Below the pieces are notes generated by a model that was given only the letters and a program-made list of their open reading frames with translations, made no database searches and was not told where the DNA came from. 64,000 nt of DNA from CAVQRB01 sp963715055 (GTDB lineage Bacteria > Pseudomonadota > Alphaproteobacteria > Rhodobacterales > Rhodobacteraceae): positions 1-64,000 of the forward strand of contig CAVQRB010000011.1 of assembly GCA_963715055.1 (NCBI GenBank). Reading direction: 5' to 3'. Numbering within the stretch: position 1 is the stretch's first letter; each line of letters opens with the position of its first letter. Positions 7,960-18,027 of this stretch are shown here, one piece after another. Position numbers and translations under genes: made by a program.

Positions 7960-9865
7960 TCAGCCGCTCGGCGTGTACCAGATTGGCGAGGTGTAGGCTC
8001 TCTCCTGGATCGTCGGCGGCACGTCATCGGGGAGTGCGACGCCAAAGACCTTGTGATCGAAGGTCGTCCAACGCGGTGTCGGGATCTCGAGCACGCGGAC
8101 ATAATAAAAGGCGCGCTCGGCTGGATCGAAACCGGGATCGCTCCAGAACGCCTGCAAGAAGGGCGCACCGATGCTGTTGCTGTAGGTCGCCGCCTCGATA
8201 TCGACGGTGTTTCCGACGGCAGGCACCTTGCCATCCGCGCCGGCCACACGCTCCCCCGACCAGACGACGTCGTAAACCTGTTCCTCGAGTGTCCCGTCAT
8301 CGGTCAGCCAGCCTTTGACCATCTGCACGCGGTCGAGGTTGGCTCCGTCCACATCACGCAGGGCGCGGATCAGAAAGCCCGGTGCCTGCCCTTCCGGAGG
8401 GGCGGCAAGATCACCTCCCATCGGCACGCCGTTGGCATAGCCGTGGGCGGCGAAATCGGACCTGTCGAGGTCTTCCTGCGCAAATCCGTATCCTGCGAAG
8501 AGGCGCACGCGCATCCGCGTTCCGGTGGTCGCAAAGACTTCCTTGCGTGCAAAAGCGTCCCAAATGGCTTCGCGGGTGTTTTCGCGCGCCCATACCGCGG
8601 CGAGACCCGAGGCAGCGGTCTGGCGCGCCGGTATTCTCTGGTCCTCGGACCGGTCTTCGGGCACGCGGCCGATGATGACTTCGTCAAAGCGGATCGGGTC
8701 GGCGCTCGGTTCAAGCAAGGCGACCTTTCCGAACCAGTTGTCTTCGGTCGTCGTTGAAAGACCGGTATGGGAGTCCGTCGATCCGATCAGGCCGAACTTG
8801 AACGGGTTGGTGCCCAAGTTGGGCCTCATAGGCCAGACCACGTTTGAGCGCCTCGCGCGCGTATTCGCGCGGCAGCATTTCGGGCGTCTTGAGTTCCGGG
8901 CCGAAGCTTCCCTTGTCCCAGATCTCGAAGTCGGCGAATTCATCGTTGGTCGAGAGCGCCGGATGGGTTTCGCTGGTGCCTTTTGGCTGCGTGACCTCGT
9001 AGACCGGCTCCCATCTGGCGCGACGCGCAGCGTAATCCGGCGTGAAGGCTTCCTTGGAAGTGAGCGTCACATCGTCGAACATGAGACCGTTCGAGAGGTT
9101 GCCGTTGTGCGGGATCGCCAGCATCTTGCCGCCGGTCAGGGTTTCGTAGTTTTCCATCCAGGCCCAGAGCTCTTCGGGATCGCCGGTGTCGTAGTAGGAA
9201 ATCGGCACTATCTGATCTGCGAAGGCCTTGCCGTCCCGGAAGAGCACGTTGCGGTGCAGGTTGTTGCCATCCGGTCCGGAGGTCCATTCGAAGCCGATGA
9301 TGGCGGAGAAGCGTCCCGGCTGGTTGAACTTTTCGGCCGCTTCCGTCAGCTGGTTCCAGGCGGTCGTGGCCATTGCCGTGTCACCGGCAAAAGGATCGTC
9401 GAGCGCCTGCATCTTCGCGATCCATTCGTTGAAGGCGACAACGTTATCCCCCGATTTCACAAGGTCATGAACCTTCTTGCCCCACTCATTGGCCAGCACT
9501 GACGGGTCCGACGCGGCGATCAGCGGTGCAAGGCCGAGGTTTTCCGCATGATCGGCAATGACCAGAAAGTCCAGCGGACGCGCCAGCTTCACCGGCAACC
9601 CGTAGTTGGAGGTGATTTCCTCGCCCAGGGCAAAGCGGTAGGCATCCTCCGGCCCCACGATCGCCCCTGCCATGCCCGCATCGGCGGAATAGGAGGTGTG
9701 CAGATGCGTGTCGCCATAGAGAACCTGATTGGGAAAGGTTTCGCGCGGATAGGGCGAGTATTGCACCTGTGCCCCGGAGGGGGGCGGCGCGTCCTGTGCC
9801 GCAAGCTCTGGCGCGAGGGTGGTTCCAACAGCAGACAAAAGCCCGAAGGCAATCCAGAATTTCAC
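7960..9865 (-). pseudogene. Exported DUF3604 protein, split by a 1-nt frameshift
   Basis: The N-terminal part (9865 to about 8822) begins with a signal peptide (MKFWIAFGLLSAVGTTLAPE) and carries the PHP-like motif GDTHLHTSYSADA and VIADHAENLG. The C-terminal part continues in another frame from LGTNPFKFGLIGSTDSHTG to the stop at 7960. The join lies at the GGG run at 8821-8823: removing one base restores the reading EA-N-LGTNPF across the break. The rebuilt protein of about 635 residues has normal DUF3604 length, and no other damage is visible. The change may therefore be a sequencing or assembly error rather than true inactivation. The family is predicted to be a metal-dependent hydrolase of unknown substrate, here periplasmic. 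Confidence 0.8.
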
Positions 9866-9999
9866 GGCGCGATCTTCCTCTTGTGATGGACGCGTTGCCG
9901 GTCACCGGAAGGGTGTAGAACAGCGCCGCAGACGACTCCAACGGAACCATATTCGACACCGTTCGAAAAGTCATGCTTTTGGCGCAGGCGACCTGCCCG

Positions 10000-11307
10000 C
10001 TACTTCACGATCTTTTCGTTCTTGACGAACATGTTGGCCCAGGCGCGGTCGATGAGAGCCGGGGACATCTGGTAGGGGATGCCTTCGAACTCGCAGATCG
10101 AGATCATCTGGTCGATCAGGAAGATCGGCTGGTAGTTGGCATAGACGTTCTCGATCTCGGGGTATTTGACCTTGAGAAGATGCACCAGCGTCGCCTCGTC
10201 CAGCGGCATCTTGCGTTTTTTCGCGACCATGGCGAAGATCTTCAGGAAGTTTTCCTGATTGGGTCCGTCGATCTTGATCTTGAAGAAGATCCGGCGCAGG
10301 GCGGCCTGGTCGAAGATCTCGTTGGGGTGGAAGTTGGTGGAGAAGATCACCAGCGTGTCGAAGGGCACTTCGAATTTCTCACCCGATTGCAGGGCGAGGA
10401 TGTCCTTGCTTTCCTCCAGCGGCACGATCCAGCGGTTGACGAGGCTTTGCGGCGGTTCCGCCTGGCGGCCAAGGTCGTCGACGATGAAGATGCCGCCGGT
10501 GGATTTCAGTTGCAGCGGCGCCTGATAGGTGCGCGCGGTCGGGTTGTAGACGAGATCGAGCATGGAGAGCGACAATTCGCCCCCGGTGATCACCGTGGGC
10601 CGCTCGCAGCAGACATAGCGCATGTCGTAGCGCGTGGCGCGGCGCAGCGAGTTCGGGTCGTCGACGACTTCCTCGGCGGCGGAATGCACGATCGGGTCGT
10701 AGACGGTGATGACCTGGCCTGCGTATTCGATGGCGCGGGGCACGTAGACCCGGTCGCCGAGGGCGTCGCGGATGCCGTTGGAGATCGAGGATTTGCCGTT
10801 GCCGGGCGGTCCGTACATCAGGATCGAGCGGCCGGCGGAGACGGCGGGGCCAAGCTGGTCGATCAGCGTGTCGGGCAGGATCAGATGGCCCATGGCGCCG
10901 GTGAGCTGGGCGCGCGTGATCTGCATGTTGCGCACCGACTGGCGCTTGACCTGCTCGCGGTAGACCTCGAGCGGCACCGGCATGGCGCCATAGTATTCGG
11001 ATTGTGCAAGGGCATCGAGGGCGCGGGCCTTGCCCTGTTCGGTGAGCTGGTAGCCCATCTCGTTGCCGTTGTTGGCATTGAGCGTACCCGTCGCTTCGAG
11101 CAGTCGCTGCGTGCGGGCCATGTCCACGAGTTCCTGCGTGACCGGGATCGGCAGGCAGATCGCCTTGCTGAGATCGCTCACCATGTCCACGTTCTTGCGG
11201 AACATCGTTTTCAGGACGATGTCGCGCATCATCACGGTGGACAGTTTCATGTCCGCAAGTGTACGCGGTGGCGGCGGCGCCATCACATTCGTGGACTGCA
11301 TGTTCAT
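10000..11307 (-). CDS. MoxR-like AAA ATPase next to the tad locus
   Basis: A 435-residue cytoplasmic AAA ATPase. Walker A is GPPGNGKS at about 166-173 and Walker B GGIFIVDDLGR near 275-285, with a sensor I region VIFSTN near 325. The first 150 residues are a separate helical region without a motif I recognise. It follows the prepilin peptidase gene by 85 nt on the same strand, so it may belong to the tad transcript or have its own promoter. Its role is not known from sequence; MoxR-type ATPases generally act as chaperones in assembly of complexes. A stem CCCCGA/TCGGGG (11317-11341) lies just before its start. Confidence 0.8.
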   Translation of the reverse strand: MNMQSTNVMAPPPPRTLADMKLSTVMMRDIVLKTMFRKNVDMVSDLSKAICLPIPVTQELVDMARTQRLLEATGTLNANNGNEMGYQLTEQGKARALDALAQSEYYGAMPVPLEVYREQVKRQSVRNMQITRAQLTGAMGHLILPDTLIDQLGPAVSAGRSILMYGPPGNGKSSISNGIRDALGDRVYVPRAIEYAGQVITVYDPIVHSAAEEVVDDPNSLRRATRYDMRYVCCERPTVITGGELSLSMLDLVYNPTARTYQAPLQLKSTGGIFIVDDLGRQAEPPQSLVNRWIVPLEESKDILALQSGEKFEVPFDTLVIFSTNFHPNEIFDQAALRRIFFKIKIDGPNQENFLKIFAMVAKKRKMPLDEATLVHLLKVKYPEIENVYANYQPIFLIDQMISICEFEGIPYQMSPALIDRAWANMFVKNEKIVK

Positions 11308-11392
11308 TCGGAAACCCCCCGACTACGGCCTCGGATCGGGGCCTCTTCTCAGCGCGCCCCGCGTGAAAGGTAGTCGTCGAAAATGGCGGAAA

Positions 11393-11890
11393 TCAGGCGC
11401 CTTTGAGTGCAGCAAGGCACAGATAGAGGGCAAGAGCAGGGCCGAGGGCCAGACCCATCGGAAAGCGGTTGCCTTGATGCCAGCTTACCCAATCCGGCGC
11501 GAGGTCGCGCAGGGAGGTCGCGCGCGCGAGGCGATGGGTGGCGAAGGCCGCAAGCGTCACGCCGGTCAGCACCGAGATCAGCAGGCCGATGTCGCCGGGA
11601 GCGATGTAGGGGGCAGCGGCGGCGATGAACTTGGCGTCGCCCGCGCCCATCGCGCCGATGGCGTTGAGCACCATGCCTGCGAGCAGAACCGCGATCATAT
11701 AGGCAAAGCCCCAGAAGTAGACTTCCCATGACGGCAAGGCGATGGGACCGATCAATACATAGACGGCCACAAGCGCCATGACGGCCTTGTTGGTGATCTT
11801 CATCCGGGCCAGATCGGTATAGGCCACGTAAAGGCAGAGGGGCAGCACGAAGGGCAGGAACCACCACGCGGCATGGGCTGTCTGGCTCAT
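11393..11890 (-). CDS. tadV: Prepilin peptidase of the Tad system (TadV/CpaA)
   Basis: The 165-residue polytopic inner-membrane aspartyl protease cleaves Flp prepilin leaders. The two catalytic Asp residues are visible: D26 in YTDLARMKI and D85 in the GxGD motif GAGDAK. About six hydrophobic helices fit the small CpaA-type peptidases that lack the N-methylation domain. It is the last of the tad genes on the minus strand, 13 nt after the first TPR lipoprotein gene. Its substrates are the two pilins at 21420-21996. Confidence 0.93.
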   Translation of the reverse strand: MSQTAHAAWWFLPFVLPLCLYVAYTDLARMKITNKAVMALVAVYVLIGPIALPSWEVYFWGFAYMIAVLLAGMVLNAIGAMGAGDAKFIAAAAPYIAPGDIGLLISVLTGVTLAAFATHRLARATSLRDLAPDWVSWHQGNRFPMGLALGPALALYLCLAALKGA

Positions 11891-11903
11891 GGTCGCCGCG
11901 GCC

Positions 11904-12752
11904 TCAGGTCTCCAGAGCTTCGAGGGCGCGGGTGGCTTCCTCGAAGTATTGCGGGTGGGTGTCGATGGCGTCGCGCAGAAGACCCTTGCCCATGGCGATG
12001 TCGCCTTGCTTGATCGCCGATAGCCCCATGGTGTAAAGCAGTTGCGCGCGTTCGGTCTGATCCATCGGGATCACCGGAAGCGTGTAGTCCCGCTGTGCAG
12101 CGCGGGCCAGGACGAGGTTGTTCTTGGCGGTGAAGAGGGTCGGATCCTGCTTGATTGCCTGCCCGAAGAGCCGCTCGGCGCCGGGGTAGTCGCCGCGCGT
12201 GAGTTTCGAGTAGCCCCAGTTGTTCAGGACACCCGAAGGCGTGGTGGTCATGCTGGTGGCGATCTCGTAAAAGCTGTCTGCCTTCTTCCACTCCTTGTTG
12301 TTGTCGGCGAGCATCGCCTCGAGACGGTAGCGGTTGAAGGTCTCATGGGTCGGCGGCACCCGGTCGAGGGTGGCCTCGGCCTCCGCCCAGTCACCGCTGC
12401 GCAGCAGGGAATCCGCGAGGTTCACGCTGTCCTCGGGGGTGGCCCCCGGCATCTCCGTCACCCGGCGCCATGCCGGCGCCGCTTCGTTGAAACGCTTGGC
12501 GCGCACCAGCGAATAGGCCAGCCCGCGTTGGAAATCGATCCGGTCCGGTTGCTGGCTCGCGGATTTCGAGAAGTAGCTCACCGCCTCGTTCGGATCGGCC
12601 ACGGTGAGCATCACATCGGAGAGATTGGATTCGTCGACGACGTTCACATCCTGGAAGGCCCGTTCGACGGTTTCGGCACCGTCCTCCTTTGCACATCCGG
12701 AAACCACGACGATACCTGCCAGACAGGCGGAAAGTAGGATGGGGTGGCGCAT
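11904..12752 (-). CDS. tadD: TadD-type TPR lipoprotein (first copy)
   Basis: A 282-residue lipoprotein: the signal ends in the lipobox VVSGC (Cys20), followed by Ala and Lys. The rest is a run of tetratricopeptide repeats, for example DRIDFQRGLAYSLVRAKRF and LFTAKNNLVLARAAQRDY. TadD is an outer-membrane-associated TPR protein needed for assembly of the RcpA secretin in Tad systems. It follows the second TPR lipoprotein gene by 39 nt. Confidence 0.85.
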   Translation of the reverse strand: MRHPILLSACLAGIVVVSGCAKEDGAETVERAFQDVNVVDESNLSDVMLTVADPNEAVSYFSKSASQQPDRIDFQRGLAYSLVRAKRFNEAAPAWRRVTEMPGATPEDSVNLADSLLRSGDWAEAEATLDRVPPTHETFNRYRLEAMLADNNKEWKKADSFYEIATSMTTTPSGVLNNWGYSKLTRGDYPGAERLFGQAIKQDPTLFTAKNNLVLARAAQRDYTLPVIPMDQTERAQLLYTMGLSAIKQGDIAMGKGLLRDAIDTHPQYFEEATRALEALET

Positions 12753-12791
12753 GTTGTGCGTCCTTTTGCTGCTCTTGCCTCGATGTGCCGG

Positions 12792-13370
12792 TTACGGGCT
12801 TATCACGAATTCGCTGCTTCCGTGCCGCACCAGCTTATAATTATCTTCGGAACTTACAGTATCTGTCGCGGGGATCTCGGATTTTTCGATGGCGAGACGC
12901 AAATTATCCCGGATTGCGACACTTTCGCCATTGTCCATCGCAAAGGCACGGCGGAAAACCTCTACCGCTTCCTGTGTCTTGCCCGCCTCCATCAGAATCA
13001 CGCCGAGGTTGTTCCAGTCCTCGGGCAGGGCGTCCTCCTCCTTGACCACACGGCGCATCAGGGCCTCGGCCTGCCCAAGCCGGCCAAGGCCCAGGTTGGC
13101 GCTGCCGAGGCCCGAGAGGATTTCACCGTCGATCTTGCCGCGATCGAGCGCTGCTCGGTTGAACGCCGAGATCGCCAGTTCGTACTGGCCCGCCGCCAGC
13201 AGGCGGTGTCCGGTTTCGACCTGATCCACGGCTTCGGCCTGCAAATCCACCCCGGGGGCGTAGACCTGCCCCTCGGACGCGGAAAAGCCGCCTGTCGAGC
13301 AGGCGGCAATACCGAGAAAGGGGATGAGGAGCCAGGTGGCAGGGCGATGCCGCTTCTTTCTGGCGCTCAT
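12792..13370 (-). CDS. TadD-type TPR lipoprotein (second copy)
   Basis: A 192-residue lipoprotein with a basic N-terminus and lipobox GIAAC (Cys24), followed by about three TPR units, for example ALPEDWNNLGVILMEAGKTQ. It overlaps the end of tadC by 4 nt, so translation is coupled. Tad clusters of this group often carry two TPR lipoproteins; which one performs the classical TadD role cannot be told from sequence. Confidence 0.83.
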   Translation of the reverse strand: MSARKKRHRPATWLLIPFLGIAACSTGGFSASEGQVYAPGVDLQAEAVDQVETGHRLLAAGQYELAISAFNRAALDRGKIDGEILSGLGSANLGLGRLGQAEALMRRVVKEEDALPEDWNNLGVILMEAGKTQEAVEVFRRAFAMDNGESVAIRDNLRLAIEKSEIPATDTVSSEDNYKLVRHGSSEFVISP

Positions 13371-14350
13371 GGATTCATGCTCAGATTCCCCAGTTGCGTG
13401 ATCCCGTGCACGGAAGGTCCGACCAGAATGATCAGGAGCGGCGGCACGGTGAGCATCATTGTGGCAAGCGTCATCTTGGTTGGCAACTTGTTTGCGGCCT
13501 CTTCGGCGCGCATCACGCGTTTGTCCCGCATTTCGCTGGAGTAAACCCTCAGCGCCTCGGAAATCGAGGTGCCGAAGGCGGCCGACTGGATCATAACCGT
13601 CACGAAGGAGGACAAGTCCAGCACCCCACAGCGCGTGCCCAGATCGTTCAGCACCGCCGATTTGTCCTTGCCCGCCTTCATCTCGTAGGCGACCACGTCG
13701 AATTCCTGAGCCAGCGCCGGATAGGACGCGTGCAGTTCGCGGGCGACGCGTACGATGGACTGGTCGAGCGACTGGCCGGCTTCGACGCAGACCAGCATCA
13801 TGTCGAGACAGTCAGGGAAGCCCTGGGTGATCTCTTCCTTGCGCGCGTCGACCCGGCGGGTGATCCAGTAGGTCGGGGCGTAGTAGCCGACGACGCCGGG
13901 CAGGATCGTGTAGATCATCATCTTCTGCGTGCTGAAGCCTTCACCCGCGCCCAGCACGATCAGGTAGATGAACGCAAGGATCAGGCCGAGAAGGCCCAAG
14001 GCAAACTGCGCGAAGTGGAAAAAGCGCACCGCATCCTGGCTCTGGTAACCGGCCTGGCGAAGTTGCAGCTGCCTGGCGCTCAATTCCGACGCGTTCTTGG
14101 GTTCGAGGAAGCTCGCGAACTTCTTCAACTGCTCGTTGCGCTCGCCCTGACGCAGGCGTTTTTGCGGCAATTCCGAGCTTGGCGACTGCACCGATTTCTT
14201 CAGCTTGGCCATCGGGTCTTCGGGCTGCGACAGCATCATGGAGATGGTAATCACCACCATGATCAGGCCGAGCGTTCCGAGAATGATGATCGGGCCGAGC
14301 GGGCCGAGTACATCGGTGATCATCGTATTGAGGGTGGACAGAAATTCCAT
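13367..14350 (-). CDS. tadC: Tad pilus inner-membrane platform protein TadC
   Basis: The 327-residue protein is a type II secretion F-domain (GspF-like) membrane protein. It has an N-terminal helix (about 18-38), a paired hydrophobic region near 115-160, the cytoplasmic F domain with CLDMMLVCVEAGQSLDQSIV near 185-205, and a C-terminal helix ending near residue 315. With TadB it forms the platform on which the TadA ATPase works. It is 10 nt downstream of tadB and overlaps the next gene. Confidence 0.93.
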   Translation of the reverse strand: MEFLSTLNTMITDVLGPLGPIIILGTLGLIMVVITISMMLSQPEDPMAKLKKSVQSPSSELPQKRLRQGERNEQLKKFASFLEPKNASELSARQLQLRQAGYQSQDAVRFFHFAQFALGLLGLILAFIYLIVLGAGEGFSTQKMMIYTILPGVVGYYAPTYWITRRVDARKEEITQGFPDCLDMMLVCVEAGQSLDQSIVRVARELHASYPALAQEFDVVAYEMKAGKDKSAVLNDLGTRCGVLDLSSFVTVMIQSAAFGTSISEALRVYSSEMRDKRVMRAEEAANKLPTKMTLATMMLTVPPLLIILVGPSVHGITQLGNLSMNP

Positions 14351-14360
14351 GGCCTGCTCC

Positions 14361-15323
14361 TTAAACCTTGATGTCGGTCAGGACGCGCATGACCACCAGG
14401 TTGAGGGTGAGAAAGATGCCGACCGCAAAGCAGGCGGGAATGAACAGGGCGTGATCGCGAACTTCGTCGTAGTAGTTCGGGTCCGCGACGTTGATGACGA
14501 TCAGGGCGACGATGGGGAAGGCAGAGAGGAACTTGCCCGACCATTTCGCTTCCGCGGTGATCGCCTTGACGCGGCGGAAGAGCCGGAAACGCGCGCGGAT
14601 CACCTTGGCGAGGCCTGCGAGGATCTCGGCGAGGTTGCCGCCCGATTGCTGCTGGATCGAGACCGCCACGGCGAGGAAGCGCAGATCCTGCATGTCGAGG
14701 CGCTCGGCCATATCCTTGAGCGCATCGCCGACATCGCGGCCATAGGCCGATTCGTCCGCGATCATGCCGAATTCCGACGCCAGCGGGTCCTTGACCTCCT
14801 TGGAGACGATCTGGATCGCGGAGGAAAAGGGATGGCCGACGCGCAGCGAGCGCACCATCAGTTCCACCGCATCGGGCAGTTGTTCCTCGATCATGCCAAG
14901 GCGCTTGCTCGCCTTGGACGAGATCCAGAAGTAGACGGCGCTGACGCCGATGCCGATGGAGAGCAGGATGCGCACGGGGACTTCCGTCGCGGTGCCTACG
15001 GTCAGACCGAGAAAGGCCACCAGGCTGAGCCCTGCCATGATCATCACAAGCTGGCGTGGCGAGAAGGCGATCGCGGCCTTCTGCGCCTTTTCGGCCAGCA
15101 GCGAGTAGAGCGGGATGGAGCGCGATTTCATGTGCTGCTGCATTTCCTTGCGCAGCTTTTCGAGCACTTCCTCGCGGCCCGTGCCCTTGTCGAGCATCTC
15201 GAGGCGGCGGTTGACGCGGCTGTTGAGGCTGATCGACTTGCCGAAGGTGACGAGATAGAGCCCTTCGACGAGCACCAGTACCCCGATGAAGATCAGGCCG
15301 TAGATGATTGGTTCAATGCTCAT
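14361..15323 (-). CDS. tadB: Tad pilus inner-membrane platform protein TadB
   Basis: A 320-residue GspF-domain protein, paralogous to TadC. Membrane segments lie at about 5-25, 85-125 and 270-312. The F domain contains LPDAVELMVRSLRVGHPFSS near 163-182. It lies between tadA (11-nt gap) and tadC, the standard order. TadB and TadC together anchor the TadA hexamer at the inner membrane. Confidence 0.93.
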   Translation of the reverse strand: MSIEPIIYGLIFIGVLVLVEGLYLVTFGKSISLNSRVNRRLEMLDKGTGREEVLEKLRKEMQQHMKSRSIPLYSLLAEKAQKAAIAFSPRQLVMIMAGLSLVAFLGLTVGTATEVPVRILLSIGIGVSAVYFWISSKASKRLGMIEEQLPDAVELMVRSLRVGHPFSSAIQIVSKEVKDPLASEFGMIADESAYGRDVGDALKDMAERLDMQDLRFLAVAVSIQQQSGGNLAEILAGLAKVIRARFRLFRRVKAITAEAKWSGKFLSAFPIVALIVINVADPNYYDEVRDHALFIPACFAVGIFLTLNLVVMRVLTDIKV

Positions 15324-15334
15324 GGTCCCGGTCC

Positions 15335-16774
15335 TTATTGTGCGGCGATGGGTTCATAGATGGAGGCGGGCAGGTCATAGCCCCACATGCGGAATCGTTC
15401 CGCATAGGCGCTGCGCACGCCCGTGGCCGTGAAATGGCCGATGATCTTGTTGTCAGGCGTGAGGCCGACGCGCTGGTAGCGGAAGATTTCCTGCATCGAG
15501 ATGACCTCGCCCTCCATCCCGGTGATCTCGGTGATCGAGGTCATGCGGCGCGAGCCGTCCTGCAGGCGCGAGGCCTGCACGATCAGGTTCACGGCGGAGG
15601 AGATCTGCGAGCGCATGGCCTTCAGCGGCATTTCGATCCCGGCCATGGCGATCATGTTCTCCAGACGGGAGATGCCGTCGCGGGCGGAGTTGGCGTGGAT
15701 CGTGGTCATCGAGCCGTCGTGGCCGGTGTTCATGGCCTGCAACATGTCGATCACTTCCTCGCCGCGGGTCTCGCCGACGATGATTCGGTCGGGGCGCATC
15801 CGCAGGGCGTTCTTGAGACAGTCGCGTGGGCTGACCTCGCCCTTGCCCTCGACGTTGGGCGGGCGGCTTTCCATCCGGCCCACGTGGATCTGCTGGAGCT
15901 GGAGTTCCGCGGTATCCTCGATGGTCAGGATGCGTTCGGCGTTGTCGATGAAGGAGGAGAGCGCGTTGAGCGTGGTGGTCTTGCCCGAGCCCGTACCGCC
16001 CGAGACGATGATGTTGAGCCGCGTGGCCACGGCGGCCTGAAGATAGGCGGCCATTTCCTCGGTGAAGGCGCCGAATGCCACCAGATCGTCGATGCCGAGC
16101 TTGTCCTTCTTGAATTTCCGGATCGAGACGAGCGAGCCGTCCACCGCGACGGGTGGCACCATGGCGTTGAAACGCGAACCGTCCTTGAGACGGGCGTCGA
16201 CATAGGGGTTCGATTCGTCGACGCGCCGGCCCACGGCGGAAACGATCTTGTCGATGATCCGCAGCAGGTGCCGCTCGTCCTTGAAGGTGACATCGGTGAG
16301 TTCGAGCTTGCCTGAGCGTTCCACGAAGATCTGCTGCGGGCCGTTGACAAGGATGTCGTTGACCGTGTCGTCCTTGAGCAGGGTTTCGAGCGGACCGAGG
16401 CCGGTCACCTCGTCGTAGAGCTCCGAGGTCAGGGTCTGGCGGTCCTCGCGGTTGAGAACGATGCTGCGCTCTTCCAGGAATTCTCCGGCGATGGCGCTGA
16501 TCTCCTGGCGCAGATCCTGTTCGGTGGCATGTTCAAGGGCGGCGAGGTTCAGGTTGTCGAGCAGTACCCGGTGCAGGTCGAGCTTGATCTCGCCCATCCG
16601 CTCCTTGCGCTTCTTTTCCTTGTCCATCGGCGTGACCTGGGCCGGCGCCGCCTGTGGCGCCTTGCGCGTGACGGTCGGCGTGACCGGTTTGGCGGCGGAG
16701 ATATCGGTCACCGGCGCTGCCTTGGGCGCTCCGGTGGGCGGTGTGCTCGAGGGTTTCTTGTACTTGGAGAACAT
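15335..16774 (-). CDS. tadA: Tad pilus assembly ATPase TadA/CpaF
   Basis: The 479-residue hexameric secretion ATPase powers pilin extrusion. Walker A is GGTGSGKTT near residues 260-270, and the Walker B/Asp-box region contains MRPDRIIVGETRGEE. The proline- and alanine-rich first 65 residues are a linker, and the N-terminal domain begins near KLDLHRVLLDNL. Length fits the family. It follows tadZ by 20 nt and precedes tadB by 11 nt. Confidence 0.95.
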   Translation of the reverse strand: MFSKYKKPSSTPPTGAPKAAPVTDISAAKPVTPTVTRKAPQAAPAQVTPMDKEKKRKERMGEIKLDLHRVLLDNLNLAALEHATEQDLRQEISAIAGEFLEERSIVLNREDRQTLTSELYDEVTGLGPLETLLKDDTVNDILVNGPQQIFVERSGKLELTDVTFKDERHLLRIIDKIVSAVGRRVDESNPYVDARLKDGSRFNAMVPPVAVDGSLVSIRKFKKDKLGIDDLVAFGAFTEEMAAYLQAAVATRLNIIVSGGTGSGKTTTLNALSSFIDNAERILTIEDTAELQLQQIHVGRMESRPPNVEGKGEVSPRDCLKNALRMRPDRIIVGETRGEEVIDMLQAMNTGHDGSMTTIHANSARDGISRLENMIAMAGIEMPLKAMRSQISSAVNLIVQASRLQDGSRRMTSITEITGMEGEVISMQEIFRYQRVGLTPDNKIIGHFTATGVRSAYAERFRMWGYDLPASIYEPIAAQ

Positions 16775-16794
16775 GCTTGATTTCCTTCGTCGGA

Positions 16795-18027
16795 TCAGGC
16801 GGCTTTGACATCTTTACTGTTCAACTGGTGGATCGAGGTCGCGAGTTTCGCGATCTCGCGCCGCAGCGGGTTCTTCGGGGCCGACATGGCCAGCGGAAGG
16901 CCATGGTCTCCCCCTTGCGTGATCGGCTTGCCGCCGTCGGGCATATGCACGTCGATCGAGATGCCGAGCAATTCCGCCATGCGCTTGACCCGCGATTTCC
17001 CGGAAAGATCGGTGAATTTCGGAGCGCGGTTCATGACGTAGCGAAGCTTTTCGACAGGCAGTTCCTCGGATTGCAGGGCCCGCTTGAAACGCAGCGTGTT
17101 CTGGGCCGACCGCATGTCGAGTTCGATCGTGGCGAAATAGACATGCGCCGTGTTCAGCACTGCTTCGGACCAGGACACGAGCGTGGAGGGCATGTCGATC
17201 ACCACGTAGTCGAAATGCCGCCTTGCCGCCTTGAGCACCCGGTTGATGTCCTCGGAAGACACCAGATCGAGCGGCAGCATCTCCATCGGAGCGGTCAGCA
17301 CCTGTAGCTTGTCCTCATAGCTGAGCAGGGACTGGCCGAAAATCTCGTCGTCCATGTTCTCGGTATCCGACAGCATGTCGTAGACCGCCTCGCGCCGCGG
17401 CAGGTCGAGATAGGTGGCAACCGCACCGTATTGCAGGTCCAGATCGAGCAGGCAGACGGTCGCCTCCTCGCCCTTGGCCATCGTCGCCAGTTCCCAGGCC
17501 AGATTGACGGCCAGCGTCGTCGCACCGGTACCGCCCGCGAGGCCATGCACGACGATCACGGCACCTTCCTTGTGGTTGCCCGAATTCAGCATCGGGGCCT
17601 GTGTGGCGGCGGGCAGGGCATCGGCGGCGCGGACGCGCTCGATCGCCTCGGAAAGCTCGTTCTCGGGCAGCGGGTAGGGGACAAACTCGTCAGCGCCCTG
17701 ACGCAGCAGCGAATGCAGCGAGGCGGGTGTCACGTCCTCCGCGATCAGGATGACCTTGATCTTTCGCCGCTTGGCCTGGGTGATGATCTCGCCCAGCAGC
17801 GGCAGGTTGTCTTCATCGGTTTCATCGATCGCAAGGGCAATGAATTCAAGTGCTTGAGCTTCCGGTTGTCCGAAAAACGCCAGGGCTTCGGCAAATCCGA
17901 GATCCCCCCAGCTCTCTCCCAACGCCATTTCCATGTCTTCGATCAGCAAATCGAAGTTCTGAACGTCGCGACTGACCGTGCAGGCCACAATCAGCGATGT
18001 GTCAGGTTTCGGCGGTGTACTGCTCAT
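16795..18027 (-). CDS. tadZ: Tad pilus localisation protein TadZ/CpaE
   Basis: A 410-residue protein with an N-terminal atypical receiver-like domain (about 1-130) and a MinD/ParA-like domain (about 145-390). The P-loop is degenerate: GLAGGTGATTLA lacks both lysines of the MinD deviant Walker A motif (KGGxGKT). The Asp box LLDLDLQYGAVATYLDLP is kept. TadZ/CpaE proteins localise the pilus machine at the cell pole and several are known to have altered P-loops. It has a 179-nt gap to the lipoprotein gene upstream, so it may start its own transcript. Confidence 0.9.
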   Translation of the reverse strand: MSSTPPKPDTSLIVACTVSRDVQNFDLLIEDMEMALGESWGDLGFAEALAFFGQPEAQALEFIALAIDETDEDNLPLLGEIITQAKRRKIKVILIAEDVTPASLHSLLRQGADEFVPYPLPENELSEAIERVRAADALPAATQAPMLNSGNHKEGAVIVVHGLAGGTGATTLAVNLAWELATMAKGEEATVCLLDLDLQYGAVATYLDLPRREAVYDMLSDTENMDDEIFGQSLLSYEDKLQVLTAPMEMLPLDLVSSEDINRVLKAARRHFDYVVIDMPSTLVSWSEAVLNTAHVYFATIELDMRSAQNTLRFKRALQSEELPVEKLRYVMNRAPKFTDLSGKSRVKRMAELLGISIDVHMPDGGKPITQGGDHGLPLAMSAPKNPLRREIAKLATSIHQLNSKDVKAA

